Shown: positions 45,601-57,424 of the stretch, in pieces
Layout: every line of letters starts with the position of its first letter
How positions within the stretch are numbered: position 1 is the stretch's first letter
Translations under genes and position numbers: made by a program
The notes under the pieces: generated by a model
Database searches by the model: none
What the model saw: the letters and a program-made list of their open reading frames with translations, nothing else
Told to the model about the DNA's origin: nothing
NCBI GenBank assembly: GCA_946800325.1
Contig: OX326959.1
Location: 6,034,501-6,098,500 of the forward strand
DNA from: Luzula sylvatica
Taxonomy: Eukaryota; Streptophyta; Magnoliopsida; Poales; Juncaceae
Length of the DNA: 64,000 nucleotides
Direction of reading: 5' to 3'

Positions 45601-48600
45601 AATAACTATCATCTTATACAATATATATTGCATATTAGAGACAATATCATCTGACAAAACTAATATTAACCTTTTTATGCCAAGTTCTTTCATGGCGGTT
45701 CGCTCGGCCTTTTCTGTATTTTTAAGCGAATCAGATTCGTGTAAATGGACCGATCTCTTTGTTTCGTTGGCCAATCGAACCTCCGACTCGATATCTAAGT
45801 TTGAGCATCCATTTAATGTTGAACCCATTTTAAGTGGTTTTTCTTGTATGAGCCCTTCTTGCAGCCCGGCTACATATGCTGTTCAAATATAATAACAATT
45901 ACATATAATATATATGGGGGCTTCTATCATATACCCATTTTCTTATCATACATCTATTTTCAAGGGTATTTGGAGTAATTATCCATTTATGAATATTTAA
46001 GGTAAGATATCAAATATATTTATCAATTAATATTTAACTAAATTGGAATTTTTTGTTGTTCATTTAAACAAAAATCTCCATAAAAGATTAATTTTATGAT
46101 ACATCCTTTTACAAATATTATTAATTGCTAAAATACCCAAAATACCCTTGTAAAAGGGTGTATGATAGAACTCCCCAATATATATTTCATATTTGTATGT
46201 CAATGCATTTTATCGGGGGAGGAGAATAAGATGGCGGATCAACTTGCCAATTTATCGAGAATTATGGGAATTTCATCTTCGGACAAATCTCTTCCTAAAA
46301 TAGGGGTGTCTGAACATTCTCATTATTGGGCTTTTTAGACTTTGAGGTTAATTAAATTGAATGAACTATAAAAATTGTTTGTTTGAATTTTATTTTAATT
46401 GTAATCTTGCAATTCCGGACGTTTTTTCTGTATTTTAATAAAAGTGCCTACGGGCTTGTTGCAAAAAAAAAGAAACAATGCTTTTATAACTTGCGCAGTA
46501 GAATGCATAATGCAATAAAACATATGCTATATGTTCCGTAAATATTAATACCAACTGATGAGTGAGAAATAGTCTTGGCTGTTCAATAATTTATTTATTT
46601 TTCATAATTTTTATGGATCAATTATAATTATTTTTTGTATACATACCAGTGGAAACATGTAGAAGCATCTTCAAATTAACACATTTTTTTGCAAATTGTA
46701 ATATGTGCTTAGCTCCGAGAGTATTCACATCCAACGAAACATCGTATCTACAATTATCAAATCATAAATTAATATATTTTAATTTGGAATACTGTTGTCG
46801 CTGTTAAATATATGTACATATAATTGGTAGTTAATTCATTAACCTTTCGTAGAAATTCGTCGTTGCAGCGTTGTTGACAATAATGTTAACTTCATTGTAC
46901 AAGTTTTCAATTTTAGAACATTCAATTCCCAAATTTTCAAAAACGACGTCTCCGACAATCGCTGAAATCTTTTCTTTCATGAAATTGTGATAATTTGCAC
47001 CATGTTTCTCTTGCAGAACCTTGAAAATTTCTTTATTTATCACCTAAAATGAATTGCAAACTTTTTATTACATACCAGTAACCCTAGTTAGTATTAATTA
47101 CTTAAAAAGTAGATACGTTGGAACAACAATAATAATAGATACCTAGATTTCGTATCTAGATTTGTTCCTAGAAACATACGCAACAGTCAAATTTAAAACT
47201 CCTAAAATTTTCATTTAAATGTTTGACATAATTACATTATGACTCATAATTTATGATTTGCCACTTATGTTTCTAATTGCATTGTGATTTCGCACCTAGA
47301 TTTCTGTGAAGTACTTATGTAAGTTAAGACTTTTTGATATATTTATTTGCCTAGTACATATTAATTATTTATATATCATATGTAAATTAACATGTCAATC
47401 CCAATTGTGAAAGCATTAACCAACTGAAGGGTGGCAGGTAGATCTATTATTTTCATAAACTGAGGCTATTTAGTGTGGTTCCTTATTTTAACCCCACATC
47501 CTCTATATCATTTATTAACGGTTAATTACACAAATGATTAATAAAAAAACATTCCATTAACGATTAATTAATATATAATTAAAGTACATATGCATTAAAA
47601 AAAATTCTTAATCAATATTCATTAATTGTTAATAAAATATTTTTTTGTTAATCACTTGAATAATTAACCGTTAATCCTAGATATAAAGGATGTGATGGGA
47701 AAATGAGGGGCAGATATAGTTTCCCTTGCATTAATAATCTGATACAAATTTTCAAGGTTATAATCATTACTTTTCAATAGTTAATGTTCTTTAATTTTTT
47801 TTGCTTATTTGGATATAGTTTCCCTAGTTGGATACTGCCATACTGGCACACAAAAAGTTCATTAACCGTGCCCTATTTTATTGGAAAATGTTGAACCTCC
47901 CCCTCTTCTGTCCCCCAGAGGAGTTGATGTGCTGGCACTTCGGGGTGTTAATCCATAACACCATTTTTTTTTGGGTGTTAATCCATAACACCGTTGACTT
48001 TGGGGGTGTTAATCCATAACACCGTGGCAGCTTCTGATTGGTTGGATCTTTTACACAACTTTAATGCAACCAATCAGAAGCTGTCACGTGGCATTCGTGG
48101 TTAATTCGCGGTTCGTATTATTACTCCCGCTGACTTTTCGGGTGTTAATCTATAAAACCATTGACTTTGGGGGATGTTAATCCATAAAACAATTTTGGGG
48201 TGTTAATCCATAACACCAATTGTTTTCCCCCTCCTATAAGGCAAATCGGACTTTTGGGCTTAACAGACTTTTCGGGTGTTAATCCATAATACCATTGACT
48301 TTGGGGGATGTTAATCCATAAAACAATTTTGGGGTGTTAATCCATAACACCAATTGTTTTCCCCCTCCTATAAGGCAAATCGGACTTTGGGCTTAACAGA
48401 CTTTTCGGGTGTTAATCAATAGTACCATTGACTTTGGGGGATGTTAATCCATAAAACAATTTTGGGGTGTTAATCCATAACAGCTTCTGATTGGTTGCAT
48501 TAAAGTTGTGTAAAAGATACAACCAATCAGAAGCTGCCACGGTGTTATGGATTAACACCTCCAAAGTCAACGGTGTTATGGATTAACACCTCAAAAAAAT

Positions 48601-49360
48601 TGGTGTTATGGATTAACGCCCCGAAGTGCCAGCACATCAAGCCCTCTGGAGGACAAAAGAGGGGTATGTACATCATCACTCTTATAGATTTCATAAGTAC
48701 TGTACTGTACATCACATCTTCCCAAAATGGATAATTCGTATGAAAAGTATACCTTCTATTTATTGAAACTTACAAACTTAATATTTGCACTTTCTTCTAG
48801 TTATTATGTGTTGGTGTCTATAATCTATATACATACACATATTGTTTCTACATATTTACTACTTGATAGCTAATCCGTCCAATACATGGATAAGGAAATT
48901 ACAAACCATAATTAAGTAATGACAGTAAATATTAGGGATACGGTAAGTACCTCAGATTCTACGCGCTGTTTTGCGGCCTCGTTGTTCTCGGCTCTGACAA
49001 GAAGAATGATCTTCTTCACTTGTGGCTCAACTCTTAATATTTTCTCCATCAAAACTGACAAAATATATATCAGCAACCAAGAGATTCAAAAAATGCAAAA
49101 ATTATAATGACATGCATAATTCTGTACTTGACAAATATTTAATTCATTCTATTCCCGTGACAATTTGGGTCAATAATTCATTTTTTTTATTTTAGTACAA
49201 ATAGTAGTATGCATTTGCCTACTTCTCCTTCAATGTATAGTAAATATATACATTATTTATCTAAAAACGTACTCTTTCCGAGGAAACCAGTAGATCCAGT
49301 GATGAGAATGGTCTTTCCTTTGAAGTATCCTGCTATTTTACTCAGTCCTTCCATTTCCAT
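42674..49360 (-). CDS. FAR: Fatty acyl-CoA reductase (alcohol-forming), FAR copy B, intact
   Basis: Ten exons (minus strand): 49273-49360, 48951-49054, 46844-47043, 46647-46747, 45671-45878, 45409-45570, 45222-45303, 44636-44902, 42924-43051, 42674-42830. Exon lengths and phases equal those of FAR A and give 498 aa without a stop. The TGSTGFLG cofactor motif and the YVFTK catalytic pair are retained. Visible differences from A include Thr3 to Met, Val6 to Leu and His12 to Tyr in exon 1, Asp to Asn in exon 5, Met to Ile and His to Gln in exon 6, and Val to Ile in exon 10. Introns 2 and 4 are enlarged by elements that A lacks, but splice sites are untouched. Role and caveats are as for copy A. 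Near identity implies recent duplication or gene conversion. Confidence 0.92.
43265..44524. mobile_element. Mutator-like TIR element in FAR B intron 8
   Basis: Flanked by a perfect nine-base duplication GGAAATAAC (43256-43264 and 44525-44533). Same 1260-base length as in FAR A. The left end has a short deletion relative to A (CATGGTTATCGG). Confidence 0.85.
45916..46176. mobile_element. Mutator-like MITE in FAR B intron 4 only
   Basis: 261 bases. The ends are GGGGGCTTCTATCATATACC and, inverted, GGGGAGTTCTATCATACACC (18 of the first 21 positions agree). A perfect nine-base duplication AATATATAT is at 45907-45915 and 46177-46185. Copy A shows the empty site near 22005-22018. Confidence 0.93.
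46214..46478 (+). mobile_element. 5'-truncated LINE in FAR B intron 4
   Basis: Counterpart of 22045-22310, with the same RNase H-like tail ([13 protein letters not shown]) and poly(A), flanked by TGCATTTTAT and TGCTTTTATA. Confidence 0.8.
47885..48692. mobile_element. Inverted-repeat (foldback-like) element in FAR B intron 2 only
   Basis: The two ends mirror each other for about 70 bases, from CCCCTCTTYTGTCC through GATGTGCTGGCACTTCGGGG to the first GTTAATCCATAACACC. Inside, the near-palindrome GGTGTTAATCCATAACACC recurs about ten times in both orientations, with a larger direct repeat of about 115 bases (48120-48480). A second inverted pair (CAGCTTCTGATTGGTTGCAT) is nested. Copy A lacks the whole block (break near 23705). 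Superfamily is unknown and the outer ends are approximate. Confidence 0.75.
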
Positions 49361-49428
49361 CTTTGTTTTGTTTGTGTGTGTTTGTGTGTGTGTGTGTGTG
49401 TGTTGTGATTTAGGAAAGGAGTTAATTA

Positions 49429-49436
49429 ATTATATA
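49429..49436 (-). promoter_or_regulatory. TATA box of FAR B
   Basis: TATATAAT on the minus strand, about 69-76 bases upstream of the ATG. A (TG)n simple repeat between box and ATG is longer than in FAR A and explains the greater spacing. Confidence 0.6.
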
Positions 49437-49796
49437 GGGGAGTATTCCTATCCTACCCGGCTATGTAGAGGGCTGGTCCCTTCAATATGATTGCACCGGT
49501 GCTATTTCCGTACAAAGTTGTTGCCCTCCCAACCATAAGATTATTTATTGGATCAATTTATTAATTGAAGAAATTCAATACTTCATATCTGTTGTATAAT
49601 TTCCTTATAATTTTTTACTGTCAATAATTTTCATGCATATACTCTTTCTTTGACACATGTACATGTTCTAAATTCTATTGGTGACATGTCACGCAACACC
49701 AATATAAAACTTGAAATACAAAAACAAAACGGATAAAAAAAATTTAGAATACAAAAGCTATACCAAACGTATGGTCAGAAGTAACATCATTCTAAT

Positions 49797-52136
49797 AATT
49801 TCTTATACAGATATGGTTTATACACATCATCAATTAACATAACTAGTACGTAGCATAGTATGATTAAAACGAATCATCTGAAAAAATTAATAAATATCAT
49901 GTTTTTTAGATTTTTCTTTTTTATTATAATCGTGGTATGTGATGAATCATTATATTACTCGTAAAATAGCCCGCGCTTCGCTGCGGATTTTCTGATTTAG
50001 TTATTGATGCAAATTTATTTAATTTTTTCTCTGTATGATTTGCTAATATTTTCTTGATAATCAAAATAATGAATACAGATTTAGTTTTTTTTTATAAAAG
50101 AAATTTACAATTATTGTATAGCCTAAATATAATGTAACAGAGGTTTTTCTTTATTATTTGTAAAGATATTAATCAAAACAATTAACATGACCATCATTAA
50201 TTATCAACAAAACAAAATACTACACTAAAATACAATATACCAAATTGCAAGTCTCAATTCCGGACCTTTTTATTTTTCAACGTGTGCAAATTGCACATTC
50301 TCACTAGGAGCCAAGTTAGTCCGGCACACATGCAAATATTTCGTGGTAAACCAAGTTACATTCGGAGCTTCAATCACGGGATAACTAAGGAACTTCATTT
50401 TTCCAAAATACGATAACTTGGAGTGAATATATGAATTAATAATGGTAGACCCAAAGGGTTACATTAAAAGAGGCAGAACAACATTTGTTGGAGACCTCGT
50501 TTAAATATAGAAATTAACAATGATCACTTGGAGTGTATGTCTACTTGTTAGATTCATACTTAAAAATAAAAATGAAAATTAATGAAGTAATTTTGTCAGT
50601 ATATTTATAGATACGTAGGAAGATTAAAAAAAAAGAGCCCATATATGGAACCCCCCAGATCCATCACACCATCAACGATGTGGGGGGGTCAATTCTCATT
50701 TCCCAAATTTGCACCAAAAATTATATTAATCGTTAATTAAAATTGTTAATTTTGATGCAATTGCATTAATCGGTAATCAACTTTGAATTAACTATTAATT
50801 AAAATTTGAATTAACAAACAATCGAAAATGTTGGATGCAAATTGGAGAGATTTATTGGTGCAAACATGGGTTTTTGTACGGATCGTGGATGGTTGAGTGA
50901 GTTTGAGAGGTATGGAACAATTGCCCAAAAAAAAACATGATTGACATGTGAATCAAACCCATACCGAAGTTGACAAGAGTACAAAGTATTGAATTTAATA
51001 TCAATAATAATAAACAAAATAAACAAATGCATGAATGTGGGAAGTGATGGGAAGGAGAACATGACATGACTTTATTTTGTTTTGAACAATTAAAGCATGA
51101 GCCTTCGGGCCTTTATCAAAAAAAAAAAAAAACAATCAAAGCATGGCCCGTACATGCATTGAAAGAGAAGTAAACATGAAAGCTATTAAAGTTTGTATAT
51201 TTAGTGTGAAAAATGAAACATAAAATCAATATAAAAAATGATAAAGAGGGAGGGATTAGTCCAAAATATTACTTGCAAAAATGTAATCTATAACAAAAAG
51301 GACACATTTATCCATTTGAATATATATAATACTCTTTTGTATGTGGTCACATTAATAAGACAATTTGGCATAGAAAATATAGTATTAAGTGAATGATAAA
51401 TATGTAAAAATACCTTACATTTTGGATCAGGAAAATTGTATCAATGACAAACTTGAAATTGAACTACAAAACCAACATCCCTTAAAAATAGTTTGATATA
51501 TCAAAAAAATATTGGTTTTAAAATATAGGGATTAAATTAGCCGAGGAAAACAAATTTGCAGGATCCTTGGTGTCTTTGCCTGAATTTAAACCAAAAAAAT
51601 TAGAAATTCGAACAAAAGAATTAGATATTCAAATTTAGAGAGCGCCTCCAATTGAGGAGCTTACTCGTCATGCACCGCTTATTCTGCCGCTGGCGAACAA
51701 ATCGAGGAACATCTCCGAAGCTCCTCGCAAAGGCAATTTTCTTAACTACGGACACGTCACTGCCTCCTTGATCGTCTTGATGAAAATGGTCAAATTGGCA
51801 TAAAATAGACATTAGTAAAGACATTTCCTTTATACCCCTTTTATGCCTCGTTACTATAACAAAATATTGAGCAAATTAAAGAATACAAATCCAAAAAATT
51901 CACTAATTATCACCAATAAAAAATCATAAAGAAATAAGAAATACTCTAGTGAAATAAGAACAACACAAGCACCTGAAACCCATGTGTTCTTTGCTCGAGA
52001 ATAGCTTGACTGTTCTTGGACCTGAAAAAGATACGTGAAATAAAAATATTTAGCTTTATTGTTCGAGAACAACTTTACTAATTTTGGTCCTTAATATCAA
52101 TTTTGAGGTACAATTACAAATCACCTTCTTCTCCAG
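49797..52136. other. Unassigned DNA right of duplication B, with transposon ends
   Basis: 49958-49990 (CTCGTAAAATAGCCCGCGCT then TCGCTGCGG) resembles the Helitron terminus at 15630 with the CTAG altered. 50640-50880 is AT-rich MITE-like DNA. 51090-51135 (GAGCCTTCGGGCCTTTATC plus poly(A)) looks like the 3' end of a LINE. 51630-51830 has a less AT-rich piece with a 67-codon minus-strand frame (DVPRFVRQRQNKRCMTSKLL) that I do not recognise. No gene is supported. Confidence 0.4.
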
Positions 52137-53097
52137 CAGGGCCGGTCCCGGATTTGGAAGGTCCCAAGGCCATTTTCGAAACAAGAACCCGCAAATTTTG
52201 TTATTTCTTATTAACTTCAAATAAAAAGTTTAGAAAACGCACTAATCACAATTAACTATGTACTAACCATAATTTTAATGACTGTACACTCACTTTATTA
52301 TGCTCCAATTATTAAACAATGACTAATTTATCTAAAATTTCAAACTCGATATACATCAACTGGTACGGTACCAACTAACTCAAAATTGAAATCGAATACC
52401 TCATGGTCATGACTAATCGAATTTGGGCAAAACTTCAATGCCAGATTAAAAAACACAAATAGAAAAACTGAAGTACAAGTGTACAACTATTACTATTCAT
52501 ATAAAATAAAAAGCCTTTAACTTTAAGGAACATTAAAATAGCTCATATAAACAACAATCAAACAATAATATTTAACCATCAGATGAAAAATTGAAAAACA
52601 AAGATCTCAAAAAAAGAGTCAATCAAATTTGAACCTACGTATAGGTCCAAAAATCTGTCTTATCCGAAGTCAATTGAAGAAAAATAAGATTTCTAATTAT
52701 TTTTGTGGGAACAATTATAGTTATTTATATTTAAAAATAGGGTTACGGTTTTTTAAGAGAAGGATTAAAGACAATTATAGGTTGAGAGGTGAGAGCGTGA
52801 GAGAAGTGAACAAGTCCCGTCGTTTAATTTATGTTTACATTTCTTTCGTCAATATCACAAAATCCCTTTCATTCTCAAATAACTATTATATTTTGCAGGT
52901 GGAAAGAAATAAAACAAGGCACATGCAGATTGTCTGATGAAAGTCAAAGAACCAGGTCAAAAATATAAAGAGGTTAATTTTTACAACCTAACTTTTGGAT
53001 AGTGACTATACTAATTAAATAAACATACAAACATGGCCCCTCTCCATTTTAGTCCCTAGGCCCAGGCCTTAAATTGATGCACATAGGGCCGGCCCTG
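52137..53097. mobile_element. hAT-like element with CAGGGCCGG termini
   Basis: It begins CAGGGCCGGTCCCGG and ends with the inverted CAGGGCCGGCCC. 961 bases, no transposase. The neighbouring 8 bases do not match well (TTCTCCAG and TTCGTTAC), so the target duplication is unconfirmed. Confidence 0.65.
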
Positions 53098-53564
53098 TTC
53101 GTTACCATGTTACGTATGTATGTATATATTTTATCTCTGCCTCCTTACTAGCTAATCTCTTCAATCAAGATGGATCTATGTAGCCTGTAGGGATCAGGAA
53201 ACAGGAACGGCCCACATATGTAGGCCACCTAGAAAGAAGTCGAGAGCCCGAAATTATTGAAGAGCGTTATTTATTTTTATTTTTTTGAAGCGGCACCCAA
53301 CAATCAATCTCTTTTCGTTATTAGTAACCGTATATTTTATAAATGACGTCGATGTGACTCGAACTAACCATTTCTCCAGCATATAATTTTATTGGGTCAT
53401 TCATTCAACCAACTGAATTATGAAACTATTGACATCATTGAAGACCTTTATATATGTATCTTATATATTGTATGTCGTGGTGTGTTTTAAGATAGTAAAT
53501 AATGGTTTTGAATTCTTTAAAGAGAATTCTTCATCTGTATCTTGAGTTTACGTCCATGTGACTC

Positions 53565-54010
53565 CAGAGCCAGCCCAAATAGGTAGGCTATCTAGGCCAT
53601 GGTCGAGAGCCCCAAAATTATACAAAGCTCCATATATAAATTATATACTATACATAATATATTACTAAAATTGAATTATTGTGCATTCTTATTTTGTTAA
53701 ATTTGCATGAATCAAGACATCAGATTTTCTTTTATATTCTCAATTTTCATCTTTCACACAATTCTGCATATGGGATTCTTGGTAAGTTTTTATTTATCAA
53801 TTAAATTTTTATTTTTGATTGATGTTGGTATCAAATGATATTTTGTTTATCAAATTGTTAGTGTATATTTTTTTTATTTAGTTTATATGCAAATGTTATT
53901 TCTTATATTTAATTAATTTATGTTATGATTTTTTTCGTTAGATTATATTGAAAAAAAAAAGCTTCTGTATATTTTTGCCGAGAGCCTTCGATGAGCTTGA
54001 GCCGTCCCTG
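53565..54010. mobile_element. hAT MITE nested in the outer hAT element
   Basis: It begins CAGAGCCAGCCCAAATAGG and ends with the inverted CAGGGACGGCTCAAGC. Target duplications TGTGACTC (53557-53564) and TGTGAGTC (54011-54018) agree at 7 of 8. 446 bases. Confidence 0.8.
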
Positions 54011-55599
54011 TGTGAGTCTTAATTGGAGATTACCAAATTTATTTGCTGGAAAGTGCTATATCTTTTAATATCGACACGTTTATTCTCCTCAAAATCGTCA
54101 ATCAATGGAAAGAAAAATCAGCAAATTCCATTTTTTTTTCCTTCTGAGTTTCGAAAAATTAACAAATCACTATGTCTAGATGCCCTGCCCTTTTCTCCTT
54201 AAATCAACAAATTAGTGAGTAAGTTGTACCAGTTTTGATTGATCGCAATTCAAACCCGAATTGTTTAAGTTAATTTGGACAATCAATAGAACTTTTTGGA
54301 CATAATTTCTTGGATAAATTATTCATTTTTAGCTCTTACTTGATTACTTCCTCTCTATTTTCCAACTTCACAAATAAAATCACTTTCTCTTCTTTTTAAC
54401 GAGTCGTTACATATTTGTCAGGTTCAGAAGGTTATTTGGAATTTATCAATTGTTCATATCTTAGGTTATGTTTTTTTATTGAATATTGTTTGAGAGGTAT
54501 GATCAAGTTTATTATTTTTTTAATTATAATTCAAGGTTTTGAATATTTGAGAAATTGCTAAATTTCTTTCAAATTTTTTGAAGATCAGTTATATATTTAG
54601 GAGATTTTAATCAAACTAATTATTTTTTTAATTCTAATCATTTGCAGATTTTGAATGTTGTAATTTTGAATTGGAGATCCTAGTCAAGCTCAGCTATTTC
54701 AGTAGTTTTTTCCGAGATTGAGTTTTTGAAAATTGGAATCTAGGTGTTTTTTCTATGATATTTCAATTTACTCCATTTTTAATTGCTTGGAAGGTTTCTT
54801 TTGTTTGAATTATTTGTGATCGTATCGAAGGATATTTTGTTCGTCAGCATATTTTATTTGGGTGATTTTATCGTAAAACTTTTCCATCTTTGAATGGACA
54901 AGATTAAATCATATAAATAAACTTAAGGGACGTGATTCAATAGGCTTAAGGCACCTTTGTTCAAAAGGATAAAATAGTAATTGTTTAATTTTCTCTCACA
55001 TGATACCTCCAATTATTTGTGTTGTTCCTCTCTCTCACCTTCTTCTTAGCAAGGCCTCACTTCTCCCTCTTCTTCCTCTCTCCTTTTACGCATCTTCCCA
55101 ATCTCTCTGTGATTTTCTTCGTCAGAAAAGATTTACATGGAAAACCTTCACGGGGAAAACCTCTCTCTTACTTTGTTCATAAGAAGAGATCTCTCTTATT
55201 TTATTTGTGATAGACTATGACTTCATTTGAGTTCACGCCTATCACAAATGTTTATTTTTTATTTCACGATTCTTTCACAGGACAAAAACAATTAAAAATA
55301 GCAAAATAATTCATACACAATTTTGATCTTGCCGTATAAAAAAAATCACGTGCATCATATTTCCGTAAAAACACTCTTATAAGTGAAATGTGTAATTAAT
55401 CTCCGTCTTTAAATTTCATTAGTTTATGATTTTTTTTTTTAAATATCATTACTTCACCATAAAATTATTGAATCTGCATATACTCACGTCTTAATTTTTC
55501 TCACGGCCAAGGACAAATGAATAATGGAGAGAGAGAACAAATCGGGGAGGAAATTAATAAAAAAGTGGAATTTACGGAAACACAAATGATTAATAATTA

Positions 55600-55790
55600 T
55601 CAATGTTTTAAATTGCGATATAGCGGTCCATTGCGCTTGAATAGTAATTTACACATGATCACCGATATTGCGTCATATTGCGTCATATTGCGGCGATATA
55701 TAGCAGGTTGCGGTGTTGCATTTTGTGAATATTTATTGAGATTTGCGCTATTGCGGCGCAAATTGCGTCGCAATTTAAATCATCGATAAT
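55600..55790. mobile_element. Small MITE (TTTAAATTGCGAT family), copy 2
   Basis: It begins TGTTTTAAATTGCGATATAGC and ends GCGTCGCAATTTAAATCAT; the ends are imperfect inverted repeats. The interior repeats ATTGCGTCATATTGCGKC. Related to 32318-32490. Confidence 0.65.
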
Positions 55791-56198
55791 TATCAATGAA
55801 TTGGAGAGCTCAAATAAACAAACAAATGTTAATTTTTTCATTCCCAAAATATCCTTTTAACTAATGTTAATTTTTTCATTCCCATTTTATTTAGAGATTT
55901 TTTTATGAAATGTTTCGCACATTTTTTCCTTCTGCCGAGAACCTTCCAATTGGTTGAACCGCCCTTGTCAGGGAAAGCCTTGGTCACCCGAATTTTTTTT
56001 TAAAACTATAATAAATTTCAAAATCATATGTATTTGTGTTTATTTGGCTCGCCAAATTTTTAACAAACCTAACAAGTAGGGGAAAAAATATTAACCTCCC
56101 CCCCAAACAACATTTATGACTAAGATCTGTCACTGCCTCCAATACATAGATAAGCAATTAATTAATGACGGCAGGTTAAGAAATACGGTTTTTAGTAC

Positions 56199-56301
56199 CT
56201 CAGATTCAACACGCTGTTTCGCGGACTCGTTGTCCTCGACTCTGACAAGAAGAATGATCTTCTTCACTTGCGGCTCAACTCATAATATTTTCTCCATCAA
56301 A
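56199..56301 (-). pseudogene. FAR: Isolated FAR exon 2 (relic E)
   Basis: It aligns over its length with FAR exon 2 and encodes [13 protein letters not shown] then [10 protein letters not shown], with AG acceptor and GT donor kept. One base is deleted near its start and an in-frame TGA replaces the Arg codon after EKIL. No exon 1 is found to its right and no exon 3 to its left within the window, so it is a fragment of a fifth FAR copy. Confidence 0.85.
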
Positions 56302-56339
56302 CTGACAAAATATATGTAACAATAACCAAAGTTAACAAT

Positions 56340-56760
56340 AATACAACAATGCGTTGCACTGGCCAAGGATCACACCCAAAATATAAAAGAAGAAACAATT
56401 CAATGGAACTTGAATTTTATTATCTAATATTTTAATATTTGATTAAAGATTCATTTAATACGTGTACTGGTTATTTAACATATTTAGGAATATGTGAATA
56501 ATCCATGAATTGTATCACTAGTTTGTACATCATCATAATATGTGATTATGATAGTAAAACTGTAAAATGAACGTAATACGATTATAAATGTCCCTGGTCA
56601 CATATATGATGTATATGGAGATATACAAGTCTAAGGAAATAGAATATATGTGTACACCAGTATATTCGCATATGAGATGATTATGTTTTATTAATCATGC
56701 ACATGAAAATACATGGAGATGCAGTGATGTCAAATATGAAATATAGATATGTATTAGAGA
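56340..56760. other. Unassigned AT-rich DNA
   Basis: No gene. A phrase near 56680 (GATGATTATGTTTTATTAATC) resembles one in the LTR-element internal region at about 3008, so part may be retrotransposon-derived. Confidence 0.3.
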
Positions 56761-56761
56761 C

Positions 56762-57010
56762 TCACTACGGAAAAACACTATGTTAGCTACGTCGGGAAAG
56801 TGTTGGCTACAACTCTGTAGCTAGCAATGGATCCTTAGCTACAGATCTGTCGCTAATATATGTTCCTTGCAGCTAATACACGACTTGTTAGCTACCCCCG
56901 TGTCGCCAGTACTTTCATGTAGCAAATGTTTTTGTTAGCTACAAATTTGCCCGTCGTTAACAAGTCTTGGTCCGATAGTATTATTGGCTACATAAATCTT
57001 TCTTAGCTAA
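56762..57010 (+). mobile_element. Probable 5' terminus of a CACTA (En/Spm) element
   Basis: It starts CACTACGGAAAAACACTATG, the CACTA signature. It is followed by about ten copies of TTAGCTAC, TTGGCTAC or GTAGCTA on both strands, the subterminal repeats that the element's TNPA-type protein would bind. A TNP2 transposase on the same strand begins about 4.3 kb downstream, or about 2.3 kb if the two nested solo LTRs are removed. The two are therefore likely the same element. Confidence 0.6.
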
Positions 57011-57229
57011 TATATTTTTACTATATTTAATTCCCCAAACGAAAAATGTGTTTGGAAAGGTGGGGTGGAATTTTTGTGCCAAGTATTGGCGACTGAACTT
57101 ATTAGACTATTGTCAACACCTAACGTCGAGCTTTCTGCTCTCCAGTTCAAGCACTACTGGGTGCCTCATGTTCTCTACTCGGTTTGGGCTTCTTCTTCGC
57201 TAACCCGCTAAGCACCATGCTTCTGAAAA

Positions 57230-57370
57230 TCAAACACTCGGCCCAGTTTCCTCTTGCACCCTGTCTGGCCCAGCTTCCTCTTGCACCTATCCGGCCCAGC
57301 TTCCTCTTGCATCCTGTCTGGACCAGATTCCTCTTGCACCTATCCGGCCCAAATTCCTCTTGCACCTACT
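57230..57370 (+). repeat. Short tandem repeat CCTCTTGCACC...CGGCCCAG
   Basis: A unit of about 23-24 bases around TTCCTCTTGCACCTATCCGG is repeated about five times inside the CACTA left part. It produces short open frames on both strands that carry no domain. Confidence 0.7.
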
Positions 57371-57424
57371 ACATAATAAGATTAATACAATGTCATATTC
57401 ATTTGGAGGGGGGGGGGGGGGGGG

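Larger units (their letters stand above)
38045..49796. repeat. Segmental duplication, copy B (partner 13874-24757)
   Basis: Same content and orientation as copy A, with a complete FAR gene. It is longer because of three insertions not found in A (39675-40397, 45916-46176, 47885-48692), and it lacks the Helitron of A. Its left neighbour is a hAT element in organelle-like DNA, whereas copy A's left neighbour is the badnavirus. Confidence 0.93.
53202..55967. mobile_element. hAT-like element, outer, hosting a second hAT element
   Basis: The left end CAGGAACGGCCC and the inverted right end CAAGGGCGGTTC share the family's GCCGAGARCCTTC / GTCGAGAGCCC subterminal motifs. The flanks TCAGGAAA (53194-53201) and TCAGGGAAA (55968-55976) look like a target duplication with one inserted base. 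The interior is non-coding, 2.8 kb including the inner element and a MITE. Confidence 0.55.

Noticed and set aside
56762..57010. Cluster of small regulatory sites or a non-coding RNA
   Set aside because: The TTAGCTAC repeats follow a CACTA terminus and are better explained as subterminal transposase-binding repeats.
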